Of a stretch of DNA of 64,000 nucleotides, positions 17,368 to 25,186 are shown piece by piece; the stretch's first letter is position 1; each line of letters starts with the position of its first letter. The position numbers were made by a program, and so were the translations under genes. The stretch is from Ornithinicoccus sp045032955 (GTDB lineage Bacteria > Actinomycetota > Actinomycetes > Actinomycetales > Dermatophilaceae), in contig NZ_JBJFZU010000003.1 in assembly GCF_045032955.1 (NCBI RefSeq), positions 1-64,000 of the forward strand. The letters are read 5' to 3'. Under the pieces are notes generated by a model that saw only the letters and a list, made by a program, of their open reading frames with translations, searched no databases and was not told the DNA's origin.

Positions 17368-18273
17368 ACCGGCGTCGCCGCGGTCCCCGGGAGGACGAGC
17401 GCGCCGGTCGTCGGTGTCGGTATGGCTGCCGGTGTCGGCCGCGTCAGCGGTGCCGGTCCCGTCGGCGCCGCTCTCGTCGTCGTCGTCGAAGACCAGCGCC
17501 CCGGAGCGCACCAGCTCCTCGATCTGCTCCGGCGACATCGCCTCCAGCTCCTCCGGGCTCAGCTCGACGTACTCGTCGTCGCTGCCCTCGGGTCCGGAGG
17601 TGGACTCCTCCTCCCACCACTCGTCGGCGCCCTCCTCGGGCGGCACGGCGTCGTCCAGGACCTCGTCGTCCTCCTCGCCTGCCCGGCGCACGAAGAACAC
17701 CAGGATCGCCCCGATGAGCACCATGGACAGGCCGGCGAACGAGCCGATGGTGCCCAGCGCCAGCCCGCCGAGACGGGCGAGCGCGGAGACCGGGCTCACC
17801 TCGGGGGCGACGACGACGCCGAGGCCCTCGCAGTCGATCCGGTGCTCGCCGGACTGCTCGGCGGCGAAGTCGCCGACGACCTGGAACCGGGCGAGGGCGG
17901 TGTCGATCCCGACCCGGCGGTCCTGCGAGGCGAGGTCGGCGAAGGGCAGCTCGCCCCCCGGCCCGGTGATGGTGCAGCTGATCTGGTCGACCGGGGTGGG
18001 GACGGTCTCACCGGGCGCCACCAGCCCGCCGGTGACGTAGAGCGTGCGCTCCTCACCCTCGGACAGGGTGATGGTGGCGGTGCCGTCCAGCAGCTCTGCC
18101 GAGTTGGTCTGCAGGTGGTCCAGCAGCGAACGGGTGGCCCAGCCGGCGATCAGGGTGACGACCAGGGACACCACCGCGAGCAGTGCACCGAGGCGCAGCA
18201 GGTGGCGCCCGGAGCGGCGCAGCCGGGCGCGGCCGGTCCGGGAGGGGTCCGGTGTGCCGGGGTCGGGGGACAT
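17365..18273 (-). CDS. Two-TM envelope protein, member 2 of a local paralogous family
   Basis: A 302-residue protein: short basic N-terminus, TM1 at about 27-47, an outer domain with GDFAAEQSGEHRIDCEG and two Cys, TM2 at about 165-190, then a long acidic cytoplasmic tail rich in Asp/Glu/Ser containing YVELSPEELEAMSPEQIEELV. The outer domain parallels that of the 241-residue neighbour, but the tail is unrelated, so the family keeps the sensor-like outside part and varies the inside part. A -10-like TAGAGT (18281-18286) is 7 nt before the ATG. Function is unknown. Confidence 0.75.
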   Translation of the reverse strand: MSPDPGTPDPSRTGRARLRRSGRHLLRLGALLAVVSLVVTLIAGWATRSLLDHLQTNSAELLDGTATITLSEGEERTLYVTGGLVAPGETVPTPVDQISCTITGPGGELPFADLASQDRRVGIDTALARFQVVGDFAAEQSGEHRIDCEGLGVVVAPEVSPVSALARLGGLALGTIGSFAGLSMVLIGAILVFFVRRAGEEDDEVLDDAVPPEEGADEWWEEESTSGPEGSDDEYVELSPEELEAMSPEQIEELVRSGALVFDDDDESGADGTGTADAADTGSHTDTDDRRARPPGDRGDAG

Positions 18274-18280
18274 GGGGACG

Positions 18281-18286
18281 ACTCTA
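18281..18286 (-). promoter_or_regulatory. -10 box of a leaderless promoter
   Basis: TAGAGT on the minus strand, 7 nt from the ATG at 18273. It separates this gene transcriptionally from the FHA gene that ends 60 bp upstream. Confidence 0.45.
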
Positions 18287-18333
18287 GGCGGCGGGTCGTG
18301 GCTGACGCCGGGTACGGCACGCCGCCGACGTCC

Positions 18334-19278
18334 TCACCCTTCGCCGCGGCGCTCGGACTCGGTGGCCTGGCGCAGCACCAGCCGGGTCCAGGCGCCGACG
18401 TAGATCCGGTCGTCCCGGTCGATCTCGACCCGTTGCCCAGGGGTCAGGGCCACGGTCGGCAGCGGCTCGCCGACGACTCCGACGAAGGTGCCGTTGCTGC
18501 TGCCCAGGTCCTCGATCCACCAGCGCCGCCCGTCGCTGGTCAGCTGGGCGTGCCGGCGGGACACGGCGCTGTCGGCGCCGGCGTCCACGTCCGGTCGTCC
18601 GCCCAGACTGCCGGACGGGCGACCGACGACGACCACGTTGCGGCGCACGGTGACGACGTCGGGCACCCCGGCGCTGGGGCACGCCTCCTCGGTCTGCTGC
18701 ACGGCATACCAGTCCGGGTCGATCCAGACCTCCACCACCCAGGTGTCGGCCAGGTCGCGCGACGGCGGGGTATGCCGCGGCCGGGGGTGCGCGGCGGCCG
18801 CCGCCGGTTCCGGTGCCGGTCGGGATTCTGGTTCCGGTTCTGGTTCCGGTTTCGGTTCTGGTGCTGATTCCGGGTCCGGTACGGGCTGCGGTTCCGGGTC
18901 GACGTCGGGCTGGACCTCGGGTGGAGGTTCCACCTCGACCTCGACCTCAGGTTCCGCAGCCACCGCCGGCTCTGGCTCTGGTTCGGGCTCTGGTTCGGGC
19001 TCCGGCTCGGCCCCCATCGGCAGGGCACCGGTGGTGAAGTCGTACCCGCAGGCCTCGCAGAACAGTGCGTCCGCCAGGTTGACCGCCCCGCAGTGCGGGC
19101 AGTCCAGGGTCGCGACCGCCGGTCCCAGGTCCAGCAGGGACGCCCCGGAGGCCTCCGAGGGAGTGCTCGCGCCCTCCGGACCGTCTCCGGACGGCCCCGG
19201 CGCGGCACCGATCGGCGACCCGCAGGTGTCGCAGTAGTCGCTCGCCTCGCTGTCGTGGCCCTCGGGACAGGTCGCCAT
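18334..19278 (-). CDS. Zinc-ribbon/FHA-domain phosphothreonine-binding protein
   Basis: A 314-residue adaptor. The N-terminus has a small zinc ribbon ending DYCDTCGSP, then a second one (CPHCG, FCEACGYDF; about 60-80). A Pro/Glu repeat linker (about 87-165) leads to a C-terminal FHA domain with VVVGRPSGS, SAVSRRHAQL and LGSSNGTFVG, the residues that bind phosphothreonine. It should recognise a protein phosphorylated by the PknG-type kinase of the same operon, comparable in principle to GarA in mycobacteria, though it lacks GarA's N-terminal threonine motif. Its start overlaps the vWA stop by 1 nt. It is the last gene of the ten-gene operon. Confidence 0.9.
   Translation of the reverse strand: MATCPEGHDSEASDYCDTCGSPIGAAPGPSGDGPEGASTPSEASGASLLDLGPAVATLDCPHCGAVNLADALFCEACGYDFTTGALPMGAEPEPEPEPEPEPEPAVAAEPEVEVEVEPPPEVQPDVDPEPQPVPDPESAPEPKPEPEPEPESRPAPEPAAAAAHPRPRHTPPSRDLADTWVVEVWIDPDWYAVQQTEEACPSAGVPDVVTVRRNVVVVGRPSGSLGGRPDVDAGADSAVSRRHAQLTSDGRRWWIEDLGSSNGTFVGVVGEPLPTVALTPGQRVEIDRDDRIYVGAWTRLVLRQATESERRGEG
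18786..19020 (-). repeat. Low-complexity hexamer-rich tract coding a Pro/Glu linker
   Basis: Inside the FHA gene, a run of near-identical 6-bp units (GGTTCC/GGTTCT on the plus strand) encodes alternating Glu-Pro and related residues between zinc ribbons and FHA domain. Such tracts can change length by slippage. Confidence 0.75.
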
Positions 19279-20573
19279 CAGCTGGGCCGCACCCGGGTCG
19301 TCTTCGTCGAGGCGGTGTCCAGCTCCATCTCGTCCAGCTTGTCGACGTGGCGGCGCAGCTGCACCCGCCCGGTCGCGGCGTCCTGGATGTCGACCACCCG
19401 GGCCAGCCGCGAGGTGGCACCGGCGTCCCCGGTCTCCTGCGCCAGCTGCACGGCGCGGCCCAGCCGCGAGGTGGCGGTGGCGTCGTCGCCCAGCGACTTG
19501 GCCCGCAGCCCCTCCTGGATCGCCGAGGCCAGCTCGGTCTGCCCCGTGTAGTGCGCGACCTCAGGGCTGATCTGCGCGGTGAGCCCGCTGTCACCCGACC
19601 AGGCCGCCTTCACCAGCCCCTGGGTGCGCACCTCGCCGCCGACGACCAGCTGGACCCGGGCGGCCAGCTGCTCCTGGCCCAGCGCCTTGGGGGCCAGCCG
19701 GACCGCCACGTGGTAGTCCCGCGTCTCGTCCCCCCAGGCCCCGGTGTCGTAGCCGCCGGTGAGGGCGTTGACCTCGGTCCGCCGCGCGGACAGGTCCTCC
19801 AGGGTGGGGCTGACCTGCTTGACGAAGAGCACCTCGGCCCCCTGCGGCGCCCAGACCCGCAGCTCGGTCCCGCTCACCCCCTTGCCCATCGACGACTGCA
19901 TCAGCGCCGCGAAGTCCTCGCTCAGCCCGTCCCAGGTGCGGATCAGCTCGACGCCACCCATCAGCGCCTCCGCGATCCGGCGCACCTCGGCCACCTGCCA
20001 CGCGGCACCCAGCCCGCGGCAGTCGGCCTGGAACCGGCCCCGCACCTGCTCGATCGCCCAGCTCAGCTCCTGCGGGGTCTCGTGCTGGTTGGCCCCGTCG
20101 GTGAGCAGGATGGCGTGCCGCTTGGACAGCGCCGGCACGGTCCCGAACAGCTGTGCCGCGGCCAGCAGCCACCGGCCCATGGCGGTGCCACCCCCGGGCA
20201 CCAGCCGCTGCAGCGACCGCTTGGCCTCCAGCCGCGTCTGCGGCGACATCTGCGCCATCGCGGCGGCCGTCGTGCTGGGGTAGCACAGGGCCGCCTCGTG
20301 GTTCCCGGCGACGATGGCGAACCACACGCCGTCGACGATCTGGTCGAGCGCGGCCGACGCGGCATACGCCGCCGCCTGCACGCCCTGCACGTCCATCGAG
20401 CCGGAGACGTCGACGATGATGATCTCCCCGGCCTCGCCGGAGGCGCTGCTCATCGGGGCCACGGTCCCGGCCCCGGTGCAGGTGACCGAGACGATGCCGT
20501 GCACGTCCGTGCCGCCGTCGGGCAGGAACTCGTTCTGGTGGACCCTCGACGTGAACTCAGACATGTCGTCCAT
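19278..20573 (-). CDS. von Willebrand factor A domain protein (TerY-like)
   Basis: A 431-residue cytoplasmic vWA protein. The metal-ion-dependent adhesion site is complete: DVSGSM (about 54-59), the GGGTAMG threonine and the LLTDGAN aspartate. The vWA domain covers about 45-240, followed by a beta-rich domain and a helical C-terminal part with SRLGRAVQLAQETGDAG-type repeats. The C-terminus DTASTKTTRVRPS is Thr-rich and could be a kinase target read by the FHA protein (speculative). It overlaps the phosphatase gene. ATG at 20573 or 20564 are both possible; 20573 is used. With kinase and phosphatase it forms a TerY-phosphorylation-type triad. Confidence 0.88.
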   Translation of the reverse strand: MDDMSEFTSRVHQNEFLPDGGTDVHGIVSVTCTGAGTVAPMSSASGEAGEIIIVDVSGSMDVQGVQAAAYAASAALDQIVDGVWFAIVAGNHEAALCYPSTTAAAMAQMSPQTRLEAKRSLQRLVPGGGTAMGRWLLAAAQLFGTVPALSKRHAILLTDGANQHETPQELSWAIEQVRGRFQADCRGLGAAWQVAEVRRIAEALMGGVELIRTWDGLSEDFAALMQSSMGKGVSGTELRVWAPQGAEVLFVKQVSPTLEDLSARRTEVNALTGGYDTGAWGDETRDYHVAVRLAPKALGQEQLAARVQLVVGGEVRTQGLVKAAWSGDSGLTAQISPEVAHYTGQTELASAIQEGLRAKSLGDDATATSRLGRAVQLAQETGDAGATSRLARVVDIQDAATGRVQLRRHVDKLDEMELDTASTKTTRVRPS

Positions 20574-21663
20574 CCTGCCTGGTGCCCTCCACCCGGGCGA
20601 GGGCGACCGTCACGTTGTCGATGCCGCCCCGCCCGTTGGCCCAGGCGACCAGCGCCTCCGCCAGCGGCAACGGCTGCTGCCCGGTGCGGGACAGCTCCGT
20701 GCGCAGCACCCGCTCCAGGTCGGACGCCTCGGAGGCGTAGTTCCACAGCCCGTCGCTGCACAGCACCACCCAGCCGGGAGTCCCGACCTCCTGCACGGTG
20801 ACCGCCGGGCGGTGGTCGGGTGCGTCCGGGCCCAGCCACCGGGTGATCGTGTGCCCCAACGGACCGGTCTCGGCCTCGACCCGGCTCATCCCGGCCCGGA
20901 TCTGCTCCTCCGCCATCGAGTCGTCGGTGGTCAGCAGCACGCCGGGGCCCTCGTCGGGGAACCAGTACGCCCGGCTGTCGCCCACCGAGCCGACCGTCAG
21001 CACGCCTTCCTCCAGCACCCCGGCCACGAACGTGCAGGACGGTGCCCCGTCGGGGACCTGCCGGCCGACCTCGGACACGGCGGCCGACCCGGCCGCGGCG
21101 GCCCGCGCCAGCCGGTCCCGGGCAGGGGTCGAACGGTCGGCCAGCTCCCGGACCGCCGCCGCGGCCGCCGCCAGGCTCGCCTCGCCGGAGCGCGGGGCGC
21201 TGGAGACGCCGTCGCAGACCACCAGGGCCGCCTCGCCGGGGGAGCCCATGTCGGCCAGCACCGCCAGCGAGTCCTGGTTCTCGGTATGCCGCACCCCCCG
21301 GTCGCAGACCCCGGCCGCGTGCGGGGCGGGCGCCTCGCTGTAGTGGTCCCGCGGGTCGGGCCGGCGCTCGCCGCAGCGGGTGCACCAGCCGTCCTCGTCG
21401 AAGGCGCCGCCGCAGGCCGCGCAGGTGCCGTGGTCGAGAGGTGCGTCCTCGCTCTGCTCGGTGACCGGCGGCAGGTCGCCGTCCAGCACCAGCATCGGCT
21501 CCGGCAGCGGGGGCGGGCCCTCGCTGAACGGCTCGGCCTCCTGCGCCTCGTGCTCCGGGGTCGTGGTCTCCGGCTCCGTGGTCTCCCGCTCCGTGACCTC
21601 CTGCTCCGCGGTCTGCTGCTCCGCGACCTCCGGATCCTCGGGGCGGCCGTTGCTCTCGCTCAT
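20557..21663 (-). CDS. Zinc-ribbon PP2C-type protein phosphatase
   Basis: A 368-residue serine/threonine phosphatase. Order: an acidic Glu/Thr-rich N-terminus (1-50), a PMLVLDGD motif (56-63), one zinc ribbon (CAACGGAFDEDGWCTRCG), then the PP2C domain with metal-binding motifs RHTENQDS, VVCDGVSS, GSVGDSRAY, LCSDGLWN and GGIDNVTVAL. It should reverse phosphorylation by the adjacent kinase. It overlaps the kinase gene by 4 nt and the vWA gene by 17 nt, so the three are translated together. The zinc ribbon is very similar to that at the N-terminus of the kinase. Confidence 0.93.
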   Translation of the reverse strand: MSESNGRPEDPEVAEQQTAEQEVTERETTEPETTTPEHEAQEAEPFSEGPPPLPEPMLVLDGDLPPVTEQSEDAPLDHGTCAACGGAFDEDGWCTRCGERRPDPRDHYSEAPAPHAAGVCDRGVRHTENQDSLAVLADMGSPGEAALVVCDGVSSAPRSGEASLAAAAAAVRELADRSTPARDRLARAAAAGSAAVSEVGRQVPDGAPSCTFVAGVLEEGVLTVGSVGDSRAYWFPDEGPGVLLTTDDSMAEEQIRAGMSRVEAETGPLGHTITRWLGPDAPDHRPAVTVQEVGTPGWVVLCSDGLWNYASEASDLERVLRTELSRTGQQPLPLAEALVAWANGRGGIDNVTVALARVEGTRQDGRHV

Positions 21664-24017
21664 ATCCAGCTCCAGGGACGGACCGCGTTGGCACGGTCGA
21701 TGAACCGGGCCCGCTCCTGCGGGTCCGGGGTGTAGTCGGCCAGCACCCGGTACTCCCGCTCCAGCGCTCGCCGGAGGGCCTCCCGGGTCACCGGCACCTC
21801 GCCGAGCCGCCAGTCCGGCTGCTCACCGTGCGCGGTCACCTGCTGCAGCGCCTGCTCGTAGAGGGTGGCGCTGAACTGTGCCCGCTGCCGGGGGTCCAGG
21901 GTCAGCCGGCGCACCGAGTGCACCGCCTCGCGCAGGTCGGCCAGGCTGCCACGGCCGCGCAGCAGCTCGGCCCGCAGCCACCGGGCCCGCGGGTGGGCCC
22001 GGCTGCTCGGCGGCACCGAGTCCAGGGCGTCGATCGCCCCCGGGACGTCGTCCCGACCCAGCCGGACCCGGTGCAGCCCGAAGGCGGCGGGCGCGACATA
22101 CCCGGCGTCGGTGCGCCAGGCCCGCTGGTAGTCCAGCTCGGCGGCCCGGCTGTAGCCGCCCAGCTCGGTGGACAGGGCCAGCGCCAGCCGGGGAGCGACC
22201 TCCCCGGGCAGTGCGTCCCGGACGGCCGCGAAGTGTCCTGCCGCCTCCTGCGCCAGGGTCGCGGCCTGCTCGCCCTCCGCCTGGGACAGGCCCCACAGGC
22301 CCCGCACCCAGGAGGCGCGCCAGTCCCACGGGTCGTGACCCAGCAGCCCGCGCACCGCGTCGTCGACCCAGGGGCGCTGTCCCACCCGGATGCCGGCCCG
22401 GGCCCGCGCCAGGTGCACCTCGGGCGTCTGCTCGGGTGCCGCGCGCAACGCGTCGAAGGTGGACTGCGGGTCGGCGGCGGAGTGCCCGGCGATCCAGTCC
22501 AGCATCGGGTCGGTGTCGTCCCGCTTGAGCTCGGGCAGCTCCCACCACGCGAGCGTCTCGCCGGTGGACAGCGGCGGCTCGAAGGCGGCGCTCTGGGCGG
22601 ACATGGTGGCCGGGCCGCCGGTGCCCTGCGCCGCCACCACCTGGCGCAGCACCCCGATCATCTGGCTGCGCAGCTCCTCCACCGTGAGGAACCGGTCGTT
22701 GGGGTCGGGGGCGCAGCAACGGGCGACCAGCCGGTAGAAGGCGTCGTGCTCGGTGAACGCCGGGATCTGCGACATCGGCGGCAGCGAGTGCTCGTACTCG
22801 CTCTGGTAGCCGCGGAACTCGAAGGTGAGCACGCACAGCGTCCGGCCGATGGTGTAGATGTCGGAGGCGATCGAGGGCCCGACCTCGGCGACCTCCGGTG
22901 CCTGGTAGCCGACGGTGCCGTAGATGGGGGAGTTCAGGTCGTCCTGGCGGCGCACCCCACCGAGGTCGATGAGCTTGACCCCGTCCCGCTCGTGGATCAG
23001 GTTGTCCGGCTTGAAGTCGCAGTAGAGCAGGCCCAGGTCGTGCAGGTGGCCGAAGGCCGGCAGCGTCTCGATGACGTAGGCGAGGGCCTGGTCCACGGGG
23101 AAGGGGGTGTAGCCCCGGGCCTCGCGCATCCGGTCCTGCAGCAGCTGCTTCAGCGAGCGGCCACCGACGTACTCCATCACCGTGTAGGCGTCGCCCTCGT
23201 GCTGCACCACGTTGTAGATCTCGACGATCAGCGGGTGCTTCACCTGCGCCAGGAACTGCTGCTCGGCGACCGCGGCCTCCAGGGCGTCGTCGTCACCGGT
23301 GTTCAGCAGGCCCTTGAGCACCACCCACCGGTGCGAGACGTTGCGGTCCCGGCCCAGGTAGATCCAGCCCATGCCGCCGTGCGCGAGCGCCCCGACCACC
23401 TCGTACTGCCCCGCGACCAGGTCACCGGGGGCCAGCTTCGGGGTGAACGAGTAGGGGGCCCGGCACTGCGGGCAGAACCCCTGCTGACGGCCCTGGGACT
23501 CACCCGCGCCGCGGCCCACCCGCGCACCGCAGGCCGGGCAGGAGCGCCGGTCCTCCGGGACCGCCGGGTCGGTCAGCACCTTCTCGGCCGGGTCGCTCAG
23601 CGGGATGTCGGGGACGTCGGTGAGGCCGAGCCCCAGCCGCGACCGGCGACCGGCGTCGGCACGGCGCCGTCGCACCGTCGCCGCCCGCACCGCCTGCCTG
23701 GTCTGGCCGGGGGCGGGGGTGGCGACCATGTGGGCGGAGCCCGCAGCGGCGTCACCGGAGCCGTCCCCGTCAAGCGCACCGGAGGAGGCGGGCGCACCGG
23801 ACGTGTCGGATCCACCGGTGCCCGCCTGTCCGTCCTGCCTGTCGTTCCCGTCCGGTCGCGACCGCGAGGACGCGGCGGCGTCGGTCCCGTCGGCACTCTC
23901 GGAGGGGTCCAACGGGGTCGCGGCCACCGGGGACTGGGTCGGCTCGGGGGAGCCGCAGACGTTGCACCACCCGTCCTCGTAGGCGCCGGTGCACCCGGGC
24001 TCCAGGCAGGCGGTCAT
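21660..24017 (-). CDS. pknG: PknG-type serine/threonine protein kinase with TPR domain
   Basis: A 785-residue soluble kinase with full PknG layout. Residues 1-30 hold an extra zinc ribbon (GWCNVCGSPEP). The rubredoxin-like module CPACGARVG...FCPQCRAPYSF (about 160-195) directly precedes the kinase domain, with GALAHGGMGWIYLG, Lys in WVVLKGLL, catalytic LLYCDFKPDN and metal-binding LIDLGGV. The C-terminal half is helical, TPR-like (TFDALRAAPEQ, GEVAPRLALALSTELGGY, LDSVPPSSRAHPRARWL). In mycobacteria PknG phosphorylates GarA and controls glutamate metabolism downstream of GlnH/GlnX. Here it is joined to a phosphatase, vWA and FHA protein, so its target may be one of these. Confidence 0.95.
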   Translation of the reverse strand: MTACLEPGCTGAYEDGWCNVCGSPEPTQSPVAATPLDPSESADGTDAAASSRSRPDGNDRQDGQAGTGGSDTSGAPASSGALDGDGSGDAAAGSAHMVATPAPGQTRQAVRAATVRRRRADAGRRSRLGLGLTDVPDIPLSDPAEKVLTDPAVPEDRRSCPACGARVGRGAGESQGRQQGFCPQCRAPYSFTPKLAPGDLVAGQYEVVGALAHGGMGWIYLGRDRNVSHRWVVLKGLLNTGDDDALEAAVAEQQFLAQVKHPLIVEIYNVVQHEGDAYTVMEYVGGRSLKQLLQDRMREARGYTPFPVDQALAYVIETLPAFGHLHDLGLLYCDFKPDNLIHERDGVKLIDLGGVRRQDDLNSPIYGTVGYQAPEVAEVGPSIASDIYTIGRTLCVLTFEFRGYQSEYEHSLPPMSQIPAFTEHDAFYRLVARCCAPDPNDRFLTVEELRSQMIGVLRQVVAAQGTGGPATMSAQSAAFEPPLSTGETLAWWELPELKRDDTDPMLDWIAGHSAADPQSTFDALRAAPEQTPEVHLARARAGIRVGQRPWVDDAVRGLLGHDPWDWRASWVRGLWGLSQAEGEQAATLAQEAAGHFAAVRDALPGEVAPRLALALSTELGGYSRAAELDYQRAWRTDAGYVAPAAFGLHRVRLGRDDVPGAIDALDSVPPSSRAHPRARWLRAELLRGRGSLADLREAVHSVRRLTLDPRQRAQFSATLYEQALQQVTAHGEQPDWRLGEVPVTREALRRALEREYRVLADYTPDPQERARFIDRANAVRPWSWI

Positions 24018-25186
24018 GAGGGCGCTCCCATCGTCCGGAGGAAGGTCTCCTGCGCCTGGACGAGGGCCTCCAGGCGGGTCAGGTCGGTCGGGGTGGCCGC
24101 GAGCAGGGCCTGCGTCTGGCGGACCAGGCCGGACATCGCGACGGCGGCAGGGTCGTCGGGGTCGTCGGGATCTCCGTCGTCCCCGTCACCCGCCGGTCCG
24201 GTCAGCCGGTCACGGACCGCGGCGGCGCGCTCGGCGAGGTCGTCACGCCGGGCGAGCGCGGCGGCATACTCCCCGTGCGCCATCGTCAGCGCCCGCTCCA
24301 CCCGCTCCAGCCGGGTCAGGTATGCCGTCAGCTCCTCCGGGTCCCCCGGCACCGCACCGAGGGCGGCGGCGTCGGGGACGGCCAGGGTGGGTGCCGGACG
24401 CACCTGGGCGCGGGTCCGTCCGGCGAGGGCCCGGACGGCCTGCCCGCGGGCGGTGAGCTCGGCGACCTCGCGGGTCGCCTGCGCATGGTCGGCCTTGGCG
24501 TGGGCGCGCGCGGAGGCGGCCACGATGAGGTCACGTTCGACGGTCGCGGCCTGGGACTCCAGGGGCCCGAGCAGGCCACCGACGTCGGCGCCGCGGCGGG
24601 CCCGCTCGGTGACGTCCTCCAGCCGCTGGTCCAGGGACGCGTGCGCGGCGGCGGCCGACGCGTTGCGCGAGCCCGGGACCAGCCGCACCTGGTCGGCGAT
24701 CCGCTCCACCTGTTGACGCAACGACCGCAGGCGTCCCGCCAGGTCGGGGTCGGCGCCGTCCAGGCGCAGCCGGGACCGCAGCGAGGAGGCCAGCGAGTCC
24801 GAGAGCCGGCACGCCTCGGGCAGCGACACCGCCAGCGACTGGGTGCCGCGCGAGCCCGGCTGCTCGAGGGTGCCCCAGACCAGGGTGGTGATCCGGCGAC
24901 GTTCGCTCTCGCCGACCCGGCCGCTGTCCCAGGTGGCGGTGATCAGCGACAACCGGTCCGCGACCCCCTGCCAGAGCGTCATCGACAGCGTCACGTCGGG
25001 GGTGACCGCGGCCCGCTCGCCGGGGTCCTGGAGCTCCAGGGCCGCCTGGTCCAGGGCTGCCAGCTCGGTGCGCCGACGGTCCTTCCAGTGCAGCATGGCG
25101 TCCAGGTAGCGCAGCAGCTCGGTGTCCGGCACGTCCGAGCCCAGCGAGCCGGGTGCCGCCGGTGCGACGGCGTAGGTGCTGCTCAT
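24014..25186 (-). CDS. Helical cytoplasmic protein of the PknG operon, unknown function
   Basis: A 390-residue Ala/Arg/Leu-rich, almost wholly alpha-helical protein with no signal peptide or TM segment. Stretches such as MLHWKDRRRTELAALDQAALELQ, SLRQQVERIADQVRLV and ERALTMAHGEYAAALARRDDLAERAAAVRDRL suggest coiled coils. ATG at 25186 is chosen: it follows a GAGGAGG ribosome site and overlaps the preceding stop (ATGA). It also overlaps pknG by 4 nt. No known domain is recognised. The position between membrane sensor and kinase suggests a linker or scaffold in the same pathway. Confidence 0.8.
   Translation of the reverse strand: MSSTYAVAPAAPGSLGSDVPDTELLRYLDAMLHWKDRRRTELAALDQAALELQDPGERAAVTPDVTLSMTLWQGVADRLSLITATWDSGRVGESERRRITTLVWGTLEQPGSRGTQSLAVSLPEACRLSDSLASSLRSRLRLDGADPDLAGRLRSLRQQVERIADQVRLVPGSRNASAAAAHASLDQRLEDVTERARRGADVGGLLGPLESQAATVERDLIVAASARAHAKADHAQATREVAELTARGQAVRALAGRTRAQVRPAPTLAVPDAAALGAVPGDPEELTAYLTRLERVERALTMAHGEYAAALARRDDLAERAAAVRDRLTGPAGDGDDGDPDDPDDPAAVAMSGLVRQTQALLAATPTDLTRLEALVQAQETFLRTMGAPS

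Noticed and set aside
14974..18867. Very long plus-strand open frame opposite the lipoprotein and two-TM genes
   Set aside because: It is an antisense frame kept open by high GC. The minus strand carries clear signal peptide, TM helices and third-position bias, whereas the plus reading is Arg/Gly/Pro-rich without domains.
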